DNA from: Ascaphus truei
Taxonomy: Eukaryota; Chordata; Amphibia; Anura; Ascaphidae
Assembly: GCA_036426205.1 (NCBI GenBank)
Contig: CM071571.1
Location: 113,263,208-113,327,207, forward strand
Reading direction: 5' to 3'
Length of the DNA stretch: 64,000 nt
The notes under the pieces: model-generated
The model's input: the letters and a program-made list of their open reading frames with translations, nothing else
Told to the model about the DNA's origin: nothing
Database searches by the model: none
Part shown: positions 12,155 through 22,939 of the stretch, piece after piece
Numbering within the stretch: the first letter of the stretch is position 1
Layout of the letters: the number at the start of each line of letters is the position of its first letter
Program-made: the position numbers and the translations under genes

Positions 12155-15100
12155 TCAATACCAAATGAATTTGAAATTGGTCATACCCCCCTGTGGGCAC
12201 TCCATGAAGTGCCTGGACACTGGGTGTGTAACATCTTGTTTCATGATAGATCTAGCATGTTCAGAAATTCTTATTTTCAATGGCCTGATGGTTCGACCGA
12301 CATACTTCTTATTGCACCCACATATGATCACATATATTACATAACTAGTATGACAGTTAATGAAAGACCTTATTCTATATCTATCTTTGGGGTACAAAGT
12401 GAGTAATCTTTTAGTGGGGACAACAAATGCACACCACTTGCAAAAACCGCATCTATAAAAGCCTTTTGGTATGTTACCCAAGGGTTTATGTTGTTTGGAT
12501 TGAAATAAACTTCTTGAGACCGAAGCAGCCAATGTGTTAGCTCTTTTAAAAGCGAATCTCGGACTGCACTTAGTGATAGAATCTAGATCAGAATCTAATT
12601 TAAGAACGTCCCAATGTTTGAAAACGATTGTACGTATTTGCTGTGCTTGTTTATTACATTTTGTAATGAATAAAGGATTGTTTAAAACCTTAATACGTTT
12701 CTGTTTTTTGTGATGAATTAAATCAGTACGGTCCATAGATTCAGCGTTAACATAAGCTGCATGCACATCATTAGAGGAATAACCCCTTGCCAAAAATTTG
12801 GAGCTGAGTTCTTTTGAGTGTTTCTCAAATGAATCCTTATTAGAACACAGTCTTCTATATCTTTGAAATTGGCCCTTAGGGATGCCTCGAATAAGGGATT
12901 TTGGATGGCTGCTTTTAGCGTGTAAGTAGGAATTTCTGGAGTGTGGCTTAGTAAAAATATCGGTTTGTATAATCATATCAGGATCACCATAGAGTGTCAC
13001 GTCAAGATAGTCAATACATATTGTGTTAGTGTGAAACGTAAATTTTAAATTGATATCATTAGTGTTAAGATGATTAATAAAAGAGTGTAAACTATCTAAC
13101 TCACCGTGCCAAATAAAAATCAGGTCATTGATATACCTTTTGTAAAAAATATTAGAGTGAAAGATATTAGTGCTACCATAAATATATACAGATTCCCATA
13201 AACCCATAAAAAGATTGCCATATGAGGGAGCAAAAGAACTCCCCATAGCCGTGCCATGTTTTTGAAGATAAAAGTGAGAATCAAATAAAAAATAATTGTG
13301 TGTTAATAAAAACAAAATGGAATCAGTGATAAATGAAATCTGTGCTAAAGAAAGTGAAGAGTCTTCAAGATAGTGATGAATAGCCCTTAATCCGTGTTGG
13401 GGTTCAATAATAATATTTAAAGACGTGACATCCATGGTGACCCATCGATATCCCTCTCTCCAAATAATATCCTTCAATGCGATTAAAAGAGCGGTGGTAT
13501 CCTGAATATAGGAAGGCAGAGTTTGTACTATTAGTTGGAGGAACCTGTCAACGTATCGGGAAACACCATCCCCCAAAAATCCAATACTCGAGATGATGGG
13601 TCGCCCGGGAGGGTTCTCAAGAGATTTATGGATCTTTGGGAGATGGTGGAACACCGGTACCACAGGATGTTCACAATTCAAGAACTGTCTTTCTTTAATA
13701 TTCAAAACATGCAATACATCCCCCAATTCCAACAGACTCTGTAAATCTTTAATATAATTCATAGTGGGGTCTGTCTTCAATCTCAGATAGAAATTATCAT
13801 CACTTAGCAACCTTAAAGCTTCTTTATATTTAAAGGCCGATTGGACCACAATAGTGCCCCCTTTGTCCGCCTTTTTTATAATAATTGAATTATCATGTCT
13901 TAAGATGTCAAGGTCAATCCTCTCCTGTCTAGAGAGATTATCAAATACAGGTGATGAAAAAGAAAAACCTTCAGCCAAAATCCTAAGGTCTCTGTCGACC
14001 AACCTTTCAAAGGTAGATATACATGGACCCTTGGAGCTGTGGGGTATAAACAATGATTTTCTTTTAAGACCGGAGTCTATGTGACCAAAAAATGGGGAAT
14101 CTAACGTGTCCTCAGTACAACCTTCTTGATGCAAAGATTTCATCTCAAGATTGAAGACGTCTTCCCTAAAAGAACATACATTGAAATTTCTCGGTTCATC
14201 AACAATGTCATGTACATCAAGATCTGTGGTCAAATTCATGTTAACATTATCCTTTTTTATAAACAATTTCTTAAGTGCTAGCTTCCTAGTGTATTTTTGA
14301 TGGTCAATAATTGTGGAAAATAGATCAAAATCCTCATGGGGAGCGAAATTAAGTCCCTTGTTCAGAAGTAATGTCTGCTGTGGAGTCAAAGTTGTATCAG
14401 AAATGTTAATAACATTACTTTTGGAAGGGTCTAGAAGTATTTCATTCTCTTGCTGTCGGAGCCAGTGATTATTCCTGTTCTTCTTCCCCCCCCCCCCCCC
14501 TTCTGCACCTGTTCAGTTTTTTGCCTGTGTGTTAGTAGTATTAAGAGGGGGTCTAGGTGGGTCATCACGGGAATTTGTTAAATAGCTTTTATTGAAAAAA
14601 ACACGTTCAGTATCCTTATATTCTTGATGTCCATGTTTAGAAAAAGACACTGATGGTCTATCAGTAGTGTCTGATGAGTCAGTGTCAAAGCTAGATCTGC
14701 GGTCTGAATGTGGTGATTTCAAAATGGATTTCATATTTGACCTTTGATCCAAATTATCTTCATCATGTGCCCATTTGTGAGGTGTAGAATGAAGGGGATT
14801 TCTAGTTCTGTTAAAGTCCCGAGTGGAAATCGGTCTTTCCCAGAAATATATCTGATTTTTTTCATAGTCAGTTCTATCTCTTGAAAACTTCTCTTGTTTT
14901 TTCAAAATAACCCCTTTCTCCATTTTTTCAATATTTTGCAGTAAAATGTTGTCGTTATGTGGGAATTGTTCCATGGAACTGAATTTATTAAGCTCAGTTT
15001 TTAGAGTATTAATCTCTTTCGCTATGATTGCCTTCTCATTGGTTTTTGTACAGATAATGAGTTCCATAAGCTGTTTTGAACTCTCATCCAATATTTTTCT

Positions 15101-15307
15101 CCAACGGAGTTCAAATTCTTTACTAACAAATCCAAAAGAGGGCATCTTTTTCATGCGTAAGCCCCTAGGGATACGCTTCACTCTTATGTAGTTTTCTAGT
15201 GTTGTTATGTCCCAAAAGAGTCTAATATCTTGGGTCAATAAACGTTCTAATCTGACAAAGTGATCTATAAGATCTGAGGGGCTGTCGTTTGATGTTTTTA
15301 GTCACCT
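12155..15307 (-). pseudogene. PLE polyprotein: N-terminal region, reverse transcriptase, GIY-YIG endonuclease (copy A)
   Basis: One frame runs about 1,050 codons with a single in-frame TGA at 14513-14515; a 15-C tract nearby (14486-14500) keeps frame. The N-terminal third contains RLFWDITTLENYI...IPRGLR, a lysine/glutamate-rich probably coiled-coil stretch and a Ser-rich linker. The RT starts near LLLNKGLNFAP and has GRPIISS, motif A MDVTSL, motif B GTAMGSSFAPSYGNLFMG and motif C YIND. The usual YxDD has its first Asp replaced by Asn, which should abolish polymerisation. CGFCKWC precedes the GIY-YIG part (YVIYVIICGCNKKYVGR...RISEH). A one-base insertion near 12163 truncates the last 50 or so residues seen in copy B. 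Upstream of 15307 the N-terminus is shifted in frame. Confidence 0.9.
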
Positions 15308-15422
15308 CATCAAAAACCTTCTGAGCTTTTTTTACTCTCTGAATTATTTTCACAGTCCTGAACATATGTGGTATTTTGTACAACCACTGTTTCCTGCTCA
15401 TCATCCATATTTGCAAGATAAT

Positions 15423-16993
15423 TGTATTGGATCTTTGGGGGATGGTGATTCCCGATACGTTGACAGGTTCCTCCAACCAATAGTACAAACTCTGCCATCC
15501 TATATTCAGGATACCACCGCTCTTTTAATCGCATTGAAGGATATTATGTGGAGAGAGGGATATCGATGGGTCACCATGGATGTCACGTCTTTATATACTA
15601 TTATTGAACCCCAACACGGATTAAGGGCTATTCATCACTATCTTGAAGACACTTCACTTTCTATAGCACAGATTTCATTTATCACTGATTCCATTTTGTT
15701 TTTATTAACACACAATTATTTTTTATTTGATTCTCACTTTTATCTTCAAAAACGTGGCACGGCTATGGGGAGTTCTTTTGCTCCCTCATATGGCAATCTT
15801 TTTATGGGTTTATGGGAATCTGTATATATTTATGGTAGCACTGATATCTTTCACTCTAATATTATTTTTTACAAAAGGTATATCGATGACCTGATTTTTA
15901 TTTGGCACGGTAAGTTAGATAGTTTACACTCTTTTATTAATCATCATATCACTAATGATATCAATTTAAAATTTACGTTTCACACTAACACAATATGTAT
16001 TGACTATCTTGACGTGACACTCCATGGTGATCCTGATATGATTATACAAACCGATATTTTTACCAAGCCACACTCCAGAAATTCCTACTTACACGCTAAA
16101 AGCAGCCATCCAAAATCCCTTATTCGAGGCATCCCTAAGGGCCAATTTCAAAGATATAGAAGACTGTGTTCTAATAAGGATTCATTTGAGAAACACTCAA
16201 AAGAACTCAGCTCCAAATTTTTGGCAAGGGGTTATTCCTCTAATGATGTGCATGCAGCTTATGTTAACGCTGAATCTATGGACCGTACTGATTTAATTCA
16301 TCACAAAACACAGAAACGTATTAAGGTTTTAAACAATCCTTTATTCATTACAAAATGTAATAAACAATCACAGCAAATACGTACAATCGTTTTCAAACAT
16401 TGGGACGTTCTTAAATTAGATCCTGATCTAGATTCTATCACTAAGTGCAGTCCGAGATTCGCTTTTAAAAGAGCTAACACATTGGCTGCTTCGGTCTCAA
16501 GAAGTTTATTTCAATCCAAACAACATAAACCCTTGGGTAACATACCAAAAAGCTTTTATAGATGCGGTTTTTGCAAGTGGTATCCATTTGTTGTCCCCAC
16601 TAAAAGATTACTCACCTGTACCCCAAAGATAGATATAGAACAAGGTCTTTCATTAACTGTCATACTAGATATGTAATATATGTGATCATATGTGGGTGCA
16701 ATAAGAAGTATGTCGGTCGAACCAACAGGCCATTGAAAATAAGAATTTCTGAACATGCTAGATCTATCATGAAACAAGATGTTACACACCCAGTGTCCAG
16801 GCACTTCATGGAGTGCCCACAGGGGGGTATGACCAATTTCAAATTCATTGGTATTGAACATGTCCCCATTAATGTTAGAGGTGGAGATAGACTCCAACTT
16901 TTAAATAGAAGGGAAATGTACTGGATATTTGCTCTCCATACATTACATCCACATGGATTAAATGCTGACTGGGAACTGCAGCATTTCCTTTAA
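15423..16993 (+). pseudogene. PLE reverse transcriptase (partial) and GIY-YIG endonuclease, copy B
   Basis: The RT part keeps motif A MDVTSLYTII, motif B GTAMGSSFAPSYGNLFMG and an intact catalytic YIDD in KRYIDDLIFIW. After VVPTKRLLT a one-base deletion near 16616 shifts the frame and gives an early stop at 16674-16676. The endonuclease resumes from 16682 (IICGCNKKYVGRTNRPLKIR, then HARSI). It runs to a C-terminus ending DWELQHFL at 16993. RT and endonuclease are therefore each readable but not as one chain. The N-terminal half of the protein is absent. Confidence 0.88.
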
Positions 16994-17435
16994 TTTATTC
17001 CTTTCATTGTCCCCTTTCTCTTCCCCCCCCCCTCCCCCCCCCCCCCCTTCCCTCCCTCTCTCCTCTTTTTGTATATGTGGAATATTTATTTCTGTGATAT
17101 TATATTTATTCTTTATTCACTGCAATTTCCATTATGCTTATTCTATATATAATATTGGTTGCAATGTTTATTAGACATCATTGGTCACTGTCTGGCTTCG
17201 CCTATTTATTTCATTTTATCTTAATCTGTACCAGTGTCAGGATCTAGATTTTTGTTATATATATGGTTCTATAACATTTTATATGTATCTAGTACCATGT
17301 ATTTGAACCTGGTTTTTATTGTTGCATTATACTCCTGCTATGGTGATGTCACCATGGACACCTGCTGATCATCTGTCGGTGATTAGACTTACAGGTGTTT
17401 TGGGTCTGACACTCCATAAGAAGGTTGTTTGTTCA

Positions 17436-17482
17436 CTGGCGGATCACTCTTTGACAAAAGCCCACCGGGCTGAAACGCGTCA
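17436..17482 (+). ncRNA. Hammerhead-like motif, PLE copy B (stem I partner lost)
   Basis: TTGACAAA, stem II AGCCC/GGGCT with loop ACC, then GAAACGCGTC, as in copy A. The 12 bases that supply the 3' strand of stem I in copy A are missing here, apparently deleted between two short 'cag' repeats. The 5' strand ctggcggatc is still present at 17436 but unpaired. Confidence 0.5.
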
Positions 17483-17600
17483 GACTTTTACCCTGATGTT
17501 CCATTAAAGTTTTTCTATCACCACCATTGCCTGCATGCGGTCTCCTTCCACGGCTGTGCATCGCTTCTACCTCCGGCAGGAGGTGTGTGTGTTATTGCTG

Positions 17601-17831
17601 TTCGTCATCGGTTGCACGCCGGACAGCTGACTTACCTGTTCAGTCGACAACTGCGGGGGAAACACCTAATCGGCACAGAGAAGTTACCTGGCCATTTGCA
17701 GGCTGTCGGTCTGCGGCTTTATTTTCTATTACCTAACGGTCTTCACTGCTCCCCTAACCGTAAGTCTCCACATACAATATCACTTGTGTTCGATGGAGAG
17801 CTAGTTGTTAAGAGGAGAAGCTTATACTCAT
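17601..17831. other. Flank of PLE copy B, unclassified
   Basis: GC-richer than the intron average and continuous with the 161 bp tandem repeat that follows. It may be terminal-repeat sequence of another PLE, but no diagnostic motif was seen. Confidence 0.3.
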
Positions 17832-18153
17832 ACACTGGCGACACACTTTATTCGAGCTCGGCTAGTCCCACGAATTCGGGTATACCCGGGTGTATTGAGG
17901 TTTGTGACTGTTTTCTGCCCGAGTGCATTGGGTTATTTTCCAGGCAGGGATTGAAGCATTTTATTCCCGCTGGCTGCAATACTGCACAGTATACACTGGC
18001 GACACACTTTATTCGAGCTCGGCTAGTCCCACGAATTCGGGTATACCCGGGTGTATTGAGGTTTGTGACTGTTTTCTGCCCGAGTGCATTGAGGTATTTT
18101 CCAGGCAGGGATTGAAGCATTTTATTCCCGCTGGCTGCAATACTGCACAGTAT
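17832..18153. repeat. 161 bp unit repeated twice in tandem
   Basis: Each unit starts acactggcgacacacttta and ends near tgcaatactgcacagtat. The second copy starts exactly 161 bases after the first and is nearly identical. A short inverted piece, 'ctcgaataaagtgtgtcggtgcag', recurs at 18368, so the unit may belong to an inverted-repeat element spanning to about 18400. Open frames here are repeat artefacts. Confidence 0.85.
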
Positions 18154-18499
18154 ATATATATATACTGCATTACAATTCATGAATTTATGCCATCTGGTAG
18201 ACACGCGAAGCATTGCAGCCTATTAAATCCTAATCATTATCATTTAACAGATCAGCCGCCCGTCAGCCAGGCATGAACCCAGGCTGGGAAGGCAAACGCA
18301 ACGGGGCTTGTCAGAGGTGAGGAGCGGCGCATTCCAGGTATCTGCCAGGTACATACTGGGTATTTGCTCGAATAAAGTGTGTCGGTGCAGTAGGTTTATT
18401 TGGGAGATTGGCCGGGACTGTATATATTTATTTATTTACAAACAGGACACAGCTATCCAGCTGACTCTTGAAGCGCCTGAGTGTTAACCTCTTGGTTAC

Positions 18500-19080
18500 C
18501 TGTCATATGTGTTAACAAAAATATATAAGCAATAAATGGGCACGCAAATGGCTACTCACAATAGAGTAGAGACATCAGGCAGTCATCCAACTTAAGGGGT
18601 GGATGTTCCCATAGATGTGCAGCAATATTCAGCAGTCAGTCTCAAAAGAAAAAGAACAAACCAATGTGTTGAATGAAAAATGTATTCATACACGGTGAAA
18701 TGCAATTGAAGGCTTACACTTAGGAAGATTTTCAAGCGCAGTATAGCATGTAGCAGGTGCACAGCGGGTCGCGATCTCCCCTGTGTACCGCACTGCTCTC
18801 CGAAATGCTTCCGCATCCACGCCGAGGGTCACATGTCAATTCCGGTGTGGCTGGAACCTCCGGACTCTTGCAGATGTGCTCTTGGTGCTCTCTCTCACAG
18901 ATCTCTTGCTGAAACACTCTACGTGTTTCGCCGTTGGTCAGCACGGCTTTGTCAGGACGAAGCCATGCTGACCAATGGCGAAATGCGTAGAGTGTTTCAG
19001 CAAGAGATCTGTGAGAGAGAGCCCCAAGAGCTCATCTGCACCACTGAGTCCGGAGGTTCCAGCCACACCGGAAGTGACGT
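18500..19080. mobile_element. PLE-related fold-back element with hammerhead-like core
   Basis: A near-perfect palindrome of about 120 bp arms (18834-18953 and 18957-19074) centred near 18955. The arms carry 'cagatctcttgctgaaacac', 'ggaggttccagccacaccgg' and the motif gtttcgcc...ggctttgtcag. The sequence from 18500 to 18800 resembles a PLE 3' non-coding region, without an open frame. A CR1 LINE begins just after it. Confidence 0.6.
18917..18955 (-). ncRNA. Hammerhead-like motif in the palindrome
   Basis: Minus strand: CTGACAAA, stem II GCCG/CGGC with loop TGCTGACCAA, then GAAACACGT. The opposite palindrome arm (plus strand, 18957-19000) has GCCA/TGGC at the same place, a compensatory pair change that keeps stem II. 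G8 of the hammerhead core is A, and an extra A precedes the stem. The opposite arm has lost the first part of the core at the palindrome centre. Confidence 0.5.
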
Positions 19081-19348
19081 GACGTGTATACCCTTGGGTT
19101 ATAAGTATAAAAGAAATAAATCAAAACCAATGTGGCTAAATAAACAGGTAGGGGAGGAAATGGACAAGAAGAGGAAGGCGTTTAGATTCTTTAAGTCAGA
19201 AGGGACAGAAACATCGTATCAGAATTATAAGGAATGTAACAAAAATTGCAAAAGGCAATCAAATTAGCAAAAATGGATAATGAAAAAAGGATTGCAATAG
19301 AAAGTAAGGTCAACCATAAAGTTCTTTAAGTACCTTAATAACAAAAAA

Positions 19349-21230
19349 ATGAGAAATGAAATTATAGGACCCTTTCAGTGTGAGATGGGTAGGCAGATTA
19401 TTGGAGATAAGGAAAAAGCAGAGGTATTAAACAAATTCTTTGCCTCTGTGTTTATCAGGGAAGAATCAAGTTCAATAGTAGTGTCACAGGAGGAAGCCAC
19501 AACCTCCATATTAATGAACAATTGGTTAACTGAGGAAGCAGTTCATAAGCGACTTGAAAAAATTAAAGTAAATAAGGCACCTGGCCCCGATGGCATACAT
19601 CCAAGAGTTCTCAAGGAGTTAAGCTCAGTAATAGCAAAACCATTATATATAATATTCAAGGACTCCATTTCCACAGGCTCAGTACCACAAGATTGGCGTA
19701 AAGCAGATGTGGTGCCTATATTTAAAAAGGGAGCTAGATCACATCCGGGAAATTAGGCTAAGGCCCCGGTAACTCAGCTGCAACGCGCGCCCGCGAGATT
19801 GGCGGCGCGTGCAGCCGATTACCTGGTCTGCAGGGAGCTGTAGGAAGAGAGACCGGGGGGGGCGTGGCGGGGGAGTGATGGGGGCGTGGCCATGAAGTCA
19901 CCCTGCAGGTTCGCCCTCATTGGCTGAACCGCCGGGGGGCATGCCGTATCGCTCGACGCGAGTCCTGCTCTCAATTCTATTGAGAGCAGGAGCAGCTCTC
20001 GCCTCAGCGCTGCGGCCCCCCCTCGCAGCGGGCCCGGCGCCATTGAGGGGAGGGCTCTCGTCTGTGCAGCATCCGCCACAGCGGACGCTGTAGTAGGCAG
20101 CGGGGTCAAGCCCTTACAGACCTGTAAGCCTGACTTCAATAGTAGGGAAACTACTTGAAGGTTTAATACGGGATAATATTCAGGAATACCTAATGGAAAA
20201 CAAAATTATTAGTAATAGTCAGCATGGATTTATGAAGGATAGATCTTGCCAAACTAACCTTATTTGTTTCTTTGAGGAGGTAAGTAGGAATTTAGACCAG
20301 GGTAATGCAGTTGATGTGGTCTACTTAGATTTTGCAAAGGCTTTTGATACGGTTTCACACAAGAGGTTGGTGTACAAAATAAAGAAAATTGGACTCAGTA
20401 ATAATATATGCACCTGGATTGAAAACTGGTTAAAGGACAGACAACAGAGGGTTGTCATAAATGGAACTTTTTCAGGTTGGGCTAAAGTCGTGAGTGGAGT
20501 ACCTCAGGGATCGGTACTGGGACCCCTGCTTTTTAACTTGTTTATTAATGACCTTGAGGTTGGGATCGAGAGCAAAGTCTCCATCTTTGCTGATGATTCT
20601 AAATTGTGTAAGGTAATAGAATCAGAGCAGGATGTAATTTCTCTTCAGAAGGACTTGGAGAAACTGGAAACGTGGGCAGGTAAATGGCAGATGAGGTTTA
20701 ATACAGATAAATGTAAGGTTATGCATTTGGGATGCAAGAATAAAAAGGCGACTTACAAATTAAATGGAGATATATTTGGGGAATCCTTGATGGAGCAGGA
20801 TTTAGGAGTGTTTGTAGACAGCAGGCTTAGCAATAATGCCCAATGTCATGCAGTAGCTGCAAAGTCAAACAAGATCTTATCTTGCATCAAACGGGCAATG
20901 GTGGAAGGGAAGTAAACATAATGATGTCCCTTTACAAAGCAATAGTAAGACCACACCTTAAATATGGAGCACAATTTTGGGCACCAAGACATTATGGAAC
21001 TAGAGAGAGTGCAGAGAAGAGCCACCAAATTAATAAAGGGGATGGACATTCTAATTTATGAGGAGAGGCTAGCTAAATTAGATTTATTTACATTACAAAA
21101 GAGGCATCCAAGAGGGGATATGATAACTATATACAAATATATTCAGGGACAATACAAGGAGCTTTCAAAAGAACTATTCATCCCACGGGCAGTGCAAAGG
21201 ACTCTGGGCCATCCCTTAAGGTTGGAGTAA
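19349..21230 (+). pseudogene. CR1 reverse transcriptase (broken)
   Basis: The N-terminal RT segment reads EKAEVLNKFFASVF, then NKAPGPDGIHPRVLKEL and ADVVPIFKKG. After the MITE come motif A DFAKAFDTVSH, motif B SGVPQGSVLGPLLFNLFIND, catalytic FADD in SIFADDSKL and AGKWQMRFNTDKCKVMHLG. Past 20905 the frame changes to LYKAIVRPHLKYGAQFW and returns to the first frame at RVQRRATKLIKG. The catalytic residues are all intact; inactivation comes from the insertion, frameshifts and loss of the endonuclease. Confidence 0.88.
19756..20113. mobile_element. PIF/Harbinger-type MITE inside the CR1 RT, 358 bp
   Basis: The CR1 frame breaks right after PG-N and resumes at RPVSLT. The inserted block is flanked by TTA (19753-19755 and 20114-20116), the 3 bp target duplication of PIF/Harbinger elements. 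The ends ggctaaggccccgg and (reverse complement) gggcttgaccccgc are imperfect inverted repeats. The interior is GC-rich and non-coding. Element plus duplication is 361 bp, which accounts exactly for the frame change between the two CR1 halves. Confidence 0.8.
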
Positions 21231-21617
21231 AGGAAATTTCACCAGCAACAAAGGAAATGGTTCTTTACAGTAAGGGCAGTTAAAATGTGGAATTCATTAC
21301 CCGTGGAGACTGTGATGGCAGATACAATAGATTTGTTCAAAAAAAGGTTGGACATCTTTTTAGATGGGAAAGGTATACAGGGATTTACCAAATAAGTATA
21401 CATGGGAAGGATGTTGATCCAGGGATTAATCCGATTGCCAATTCTTGGAGTCAGGAAGGAATTAATTTTTCCCCTTAATGGGGTTTTTTTGTTTGCCTTC
21501 CTCTGGATCAATAAGTAAGTATAGATATAGGATAAAGTATCTGTTGTCTAAATTTAGCATAGGTTGAACTTGATGGACCTAGGTCTTTTTTCAACCTCAT
21601 TTACTATATAACTATAT

Positions 21618-22426
21618 GGGAGAAAAGGACACATCCTCTCATTATATCTATGTCAAGTTACCTTCTTCTGACATATATAGACCAGGTGTACCACAATAGT
21701 GCAAAGACTTTCACCTTTAGAAACCAATCATTCTGAATATATTGTTTCTTATACTTCCATTTAACCAGGTCTCTTTCCATCATATAAAGCAAGTGCAAAA
21801 GAAGAAAACATAATAATTGTTATATCTATACTTTACTAATTCAAAAAATCCTGTACAAGCACTGTAGCAATTCACTGTTACATGCTGGCATTTTTAAGAG
21901 CAAAATTAATGACGGTGAGAAACACATTTTTCTAAAAATGCCTAAAACATATGTTTTCGTACAGGAAGCATGTTTCAAATGATTCTTTGCATCAATTTAA
22001 CGACGGACCAGATGCTGAGAGATTGATAATAGAGTAACGCCAGGACTCATCGAGCTCTGATATACTGTATGCTTGAATGGCAGTAAACGCTGAATCTGAG
22101 TGCGATACCCCACATTGGAGTTTGATTAATCTGTCCCTAAATGCTTTAAATGTTTGAAGGCTTTTAATTTTGAGAAATGATGGCAAAAATACTTGTTTTA
22201 AAGTAGATCCAAGAATGATTTAATGGAAAAAACTGATTATCTTCTAGGGAAAGTAAGTGGTAAACTATTCTTCTTTACATTCATGTCATCTAAACTCCTA
22301 ACTGCACAAAGAACATGTAAAAAAAAAAAAAAGTTGCGATTTCTATAAATATTGAGGGGGTCCTCTTCTAATGTACTGTAGTGCCGACGGTTATTCTAAC
22401 ACAAACCAGTGGCAATCGCCAAAAAT
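21618..22426. other. Intron sequence, nothing recognised
   Basis: AT-rich, no exon or repeat border recognised. Confidence 0.35.
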
Positions 22427-22640
22427 ACCCAGGTACATGCTGGGTCTAGTTTAAGGCAAGTTTAAGGCATTTCTGCATTGACTAATGGCCCATCAGATTA
22501 ACAGCGGGGGTCCCTGGCAGTCCCGTTCAAACTGAATGGGACTGCCAGGGACCCCTGCTGTGTTAATCCGATGGGTCATTAGTCAATGCAGAAATGCCTT
22601 AAACTTGCCTTAAACTAGCCAGGTTACACCCAGCATGTAC
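22427..22640. repeat. Palindromic (fold-back) MITE-like repeat
   Basis: Arms of about 95-100 bp pair around a centre near 22532. Left-arm landmarks 'gtttaaggcatttctgcatt', 'actaatggcccatcagatta' and 'gggtccctggcagtccc' recur as reverse complements on the right with a few mismatches. No coding content. The core motif 'gaatgggac' plus 'gttaatcc' is also present in the fold-backs at 28404-29169 and 52006-52333, suggesting a related family. Confidence 0.8.
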
Positions 22641-22939
22641 CCAGCATGTAACCGGGCTAGTTTAAGGCAAGCTTTAGAATACTCGTTGTCTCGTCTGTAC
22701 ATGTGCTAATTTGGAATGCCTAAGGCAATCCATGATGTCACCAGGTACCTTGGAGTACTTTTTGGATAAATGCTTTTTTATAGATTATTGTTAGGAAGAA
22801 AATAAGATACAACAAAATAAGAGAAGCTAGTGGTTTCTTCAGCACTGTGTTTGAAACAATGTAACTTCCCAAAATAATACATGAGTATTCCAGTTTTGAG
22901 AACTTTGAGTCCTTGCTGATATTAGAAAATAATTTTGAA

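Larger units (their letters stand above)
11401..15420 (-). mobile_element. Neptune-type Penelope-like element, copy A (about 4 kb)
   Basis: The minus strand carries an almost complete PLE: N-terminal region, reverse transcriptase, GIY-YIG endonuclease, 3' region with a hammerhead-like motif, and a GC-tract near 11970-11993. Its last 2.2 kb (11401 to about 13590) is repeated in opposite orientation at 15423-17600, so the two copies meet at about 15420 and form a long inverted repeat. The 5' end of this copy is cut at that junction, so any 5' terminal repeat is missing. Confidence 0.9.
15423..17600 (+). mobile_element. Neptune-type Penelope-like element, copy B (5'-truncated, inverted partner of copy A)
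   Basis: Plus-strand copy starting inside the RT domain (SLGDG.SRYVDRFLQ) and running through the endonuclease, a poly-C tract (17024-17048), the hammerhead-like motif and the common terminus near 'ctccggcaggaggtgtgtg'. It matches copy A in reverse complement with few differences along 2.2 kb, so the two copies are young or have been kept similar. The abrupt start is typical of 5' truncation during target-primed reverse transcription. Confidence 0.9.
19100..21617 (+). mobile_element. CR1-type LINE, 5'-truncated, interrupted by a Harbinger MITE
   Basis: Linker region (MWLNKQVGEEMDKKRKAF, FFKYLNN), RT and C-terminal region of a CR1 element are followed by its 3' end with 'ggttgaacttgatggac...tcttttttcaacc', the usual CR1/L2-like terminal hairpin. 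The endonuclease domain is missing. A 358 bp MITE splits the RT at 19756-20113. Stops and frameshifts near 19265, 20905 and 20995 show that the copy is dead. Confidence 0.9.

Noticed and set aside
17585..18276. Open frames of 176, 121 and 117 codons
   Set aside because: They run across the 161 bp tandem duplication and repeat themselves in sequence; no family resemblance.
19819..20139. Minus-strand open frame of 106 codons (Ala/Pro-rich)
   Set aside because: Lies in the GC-rich Harbinger MITE; codon pattern reflects composition only.
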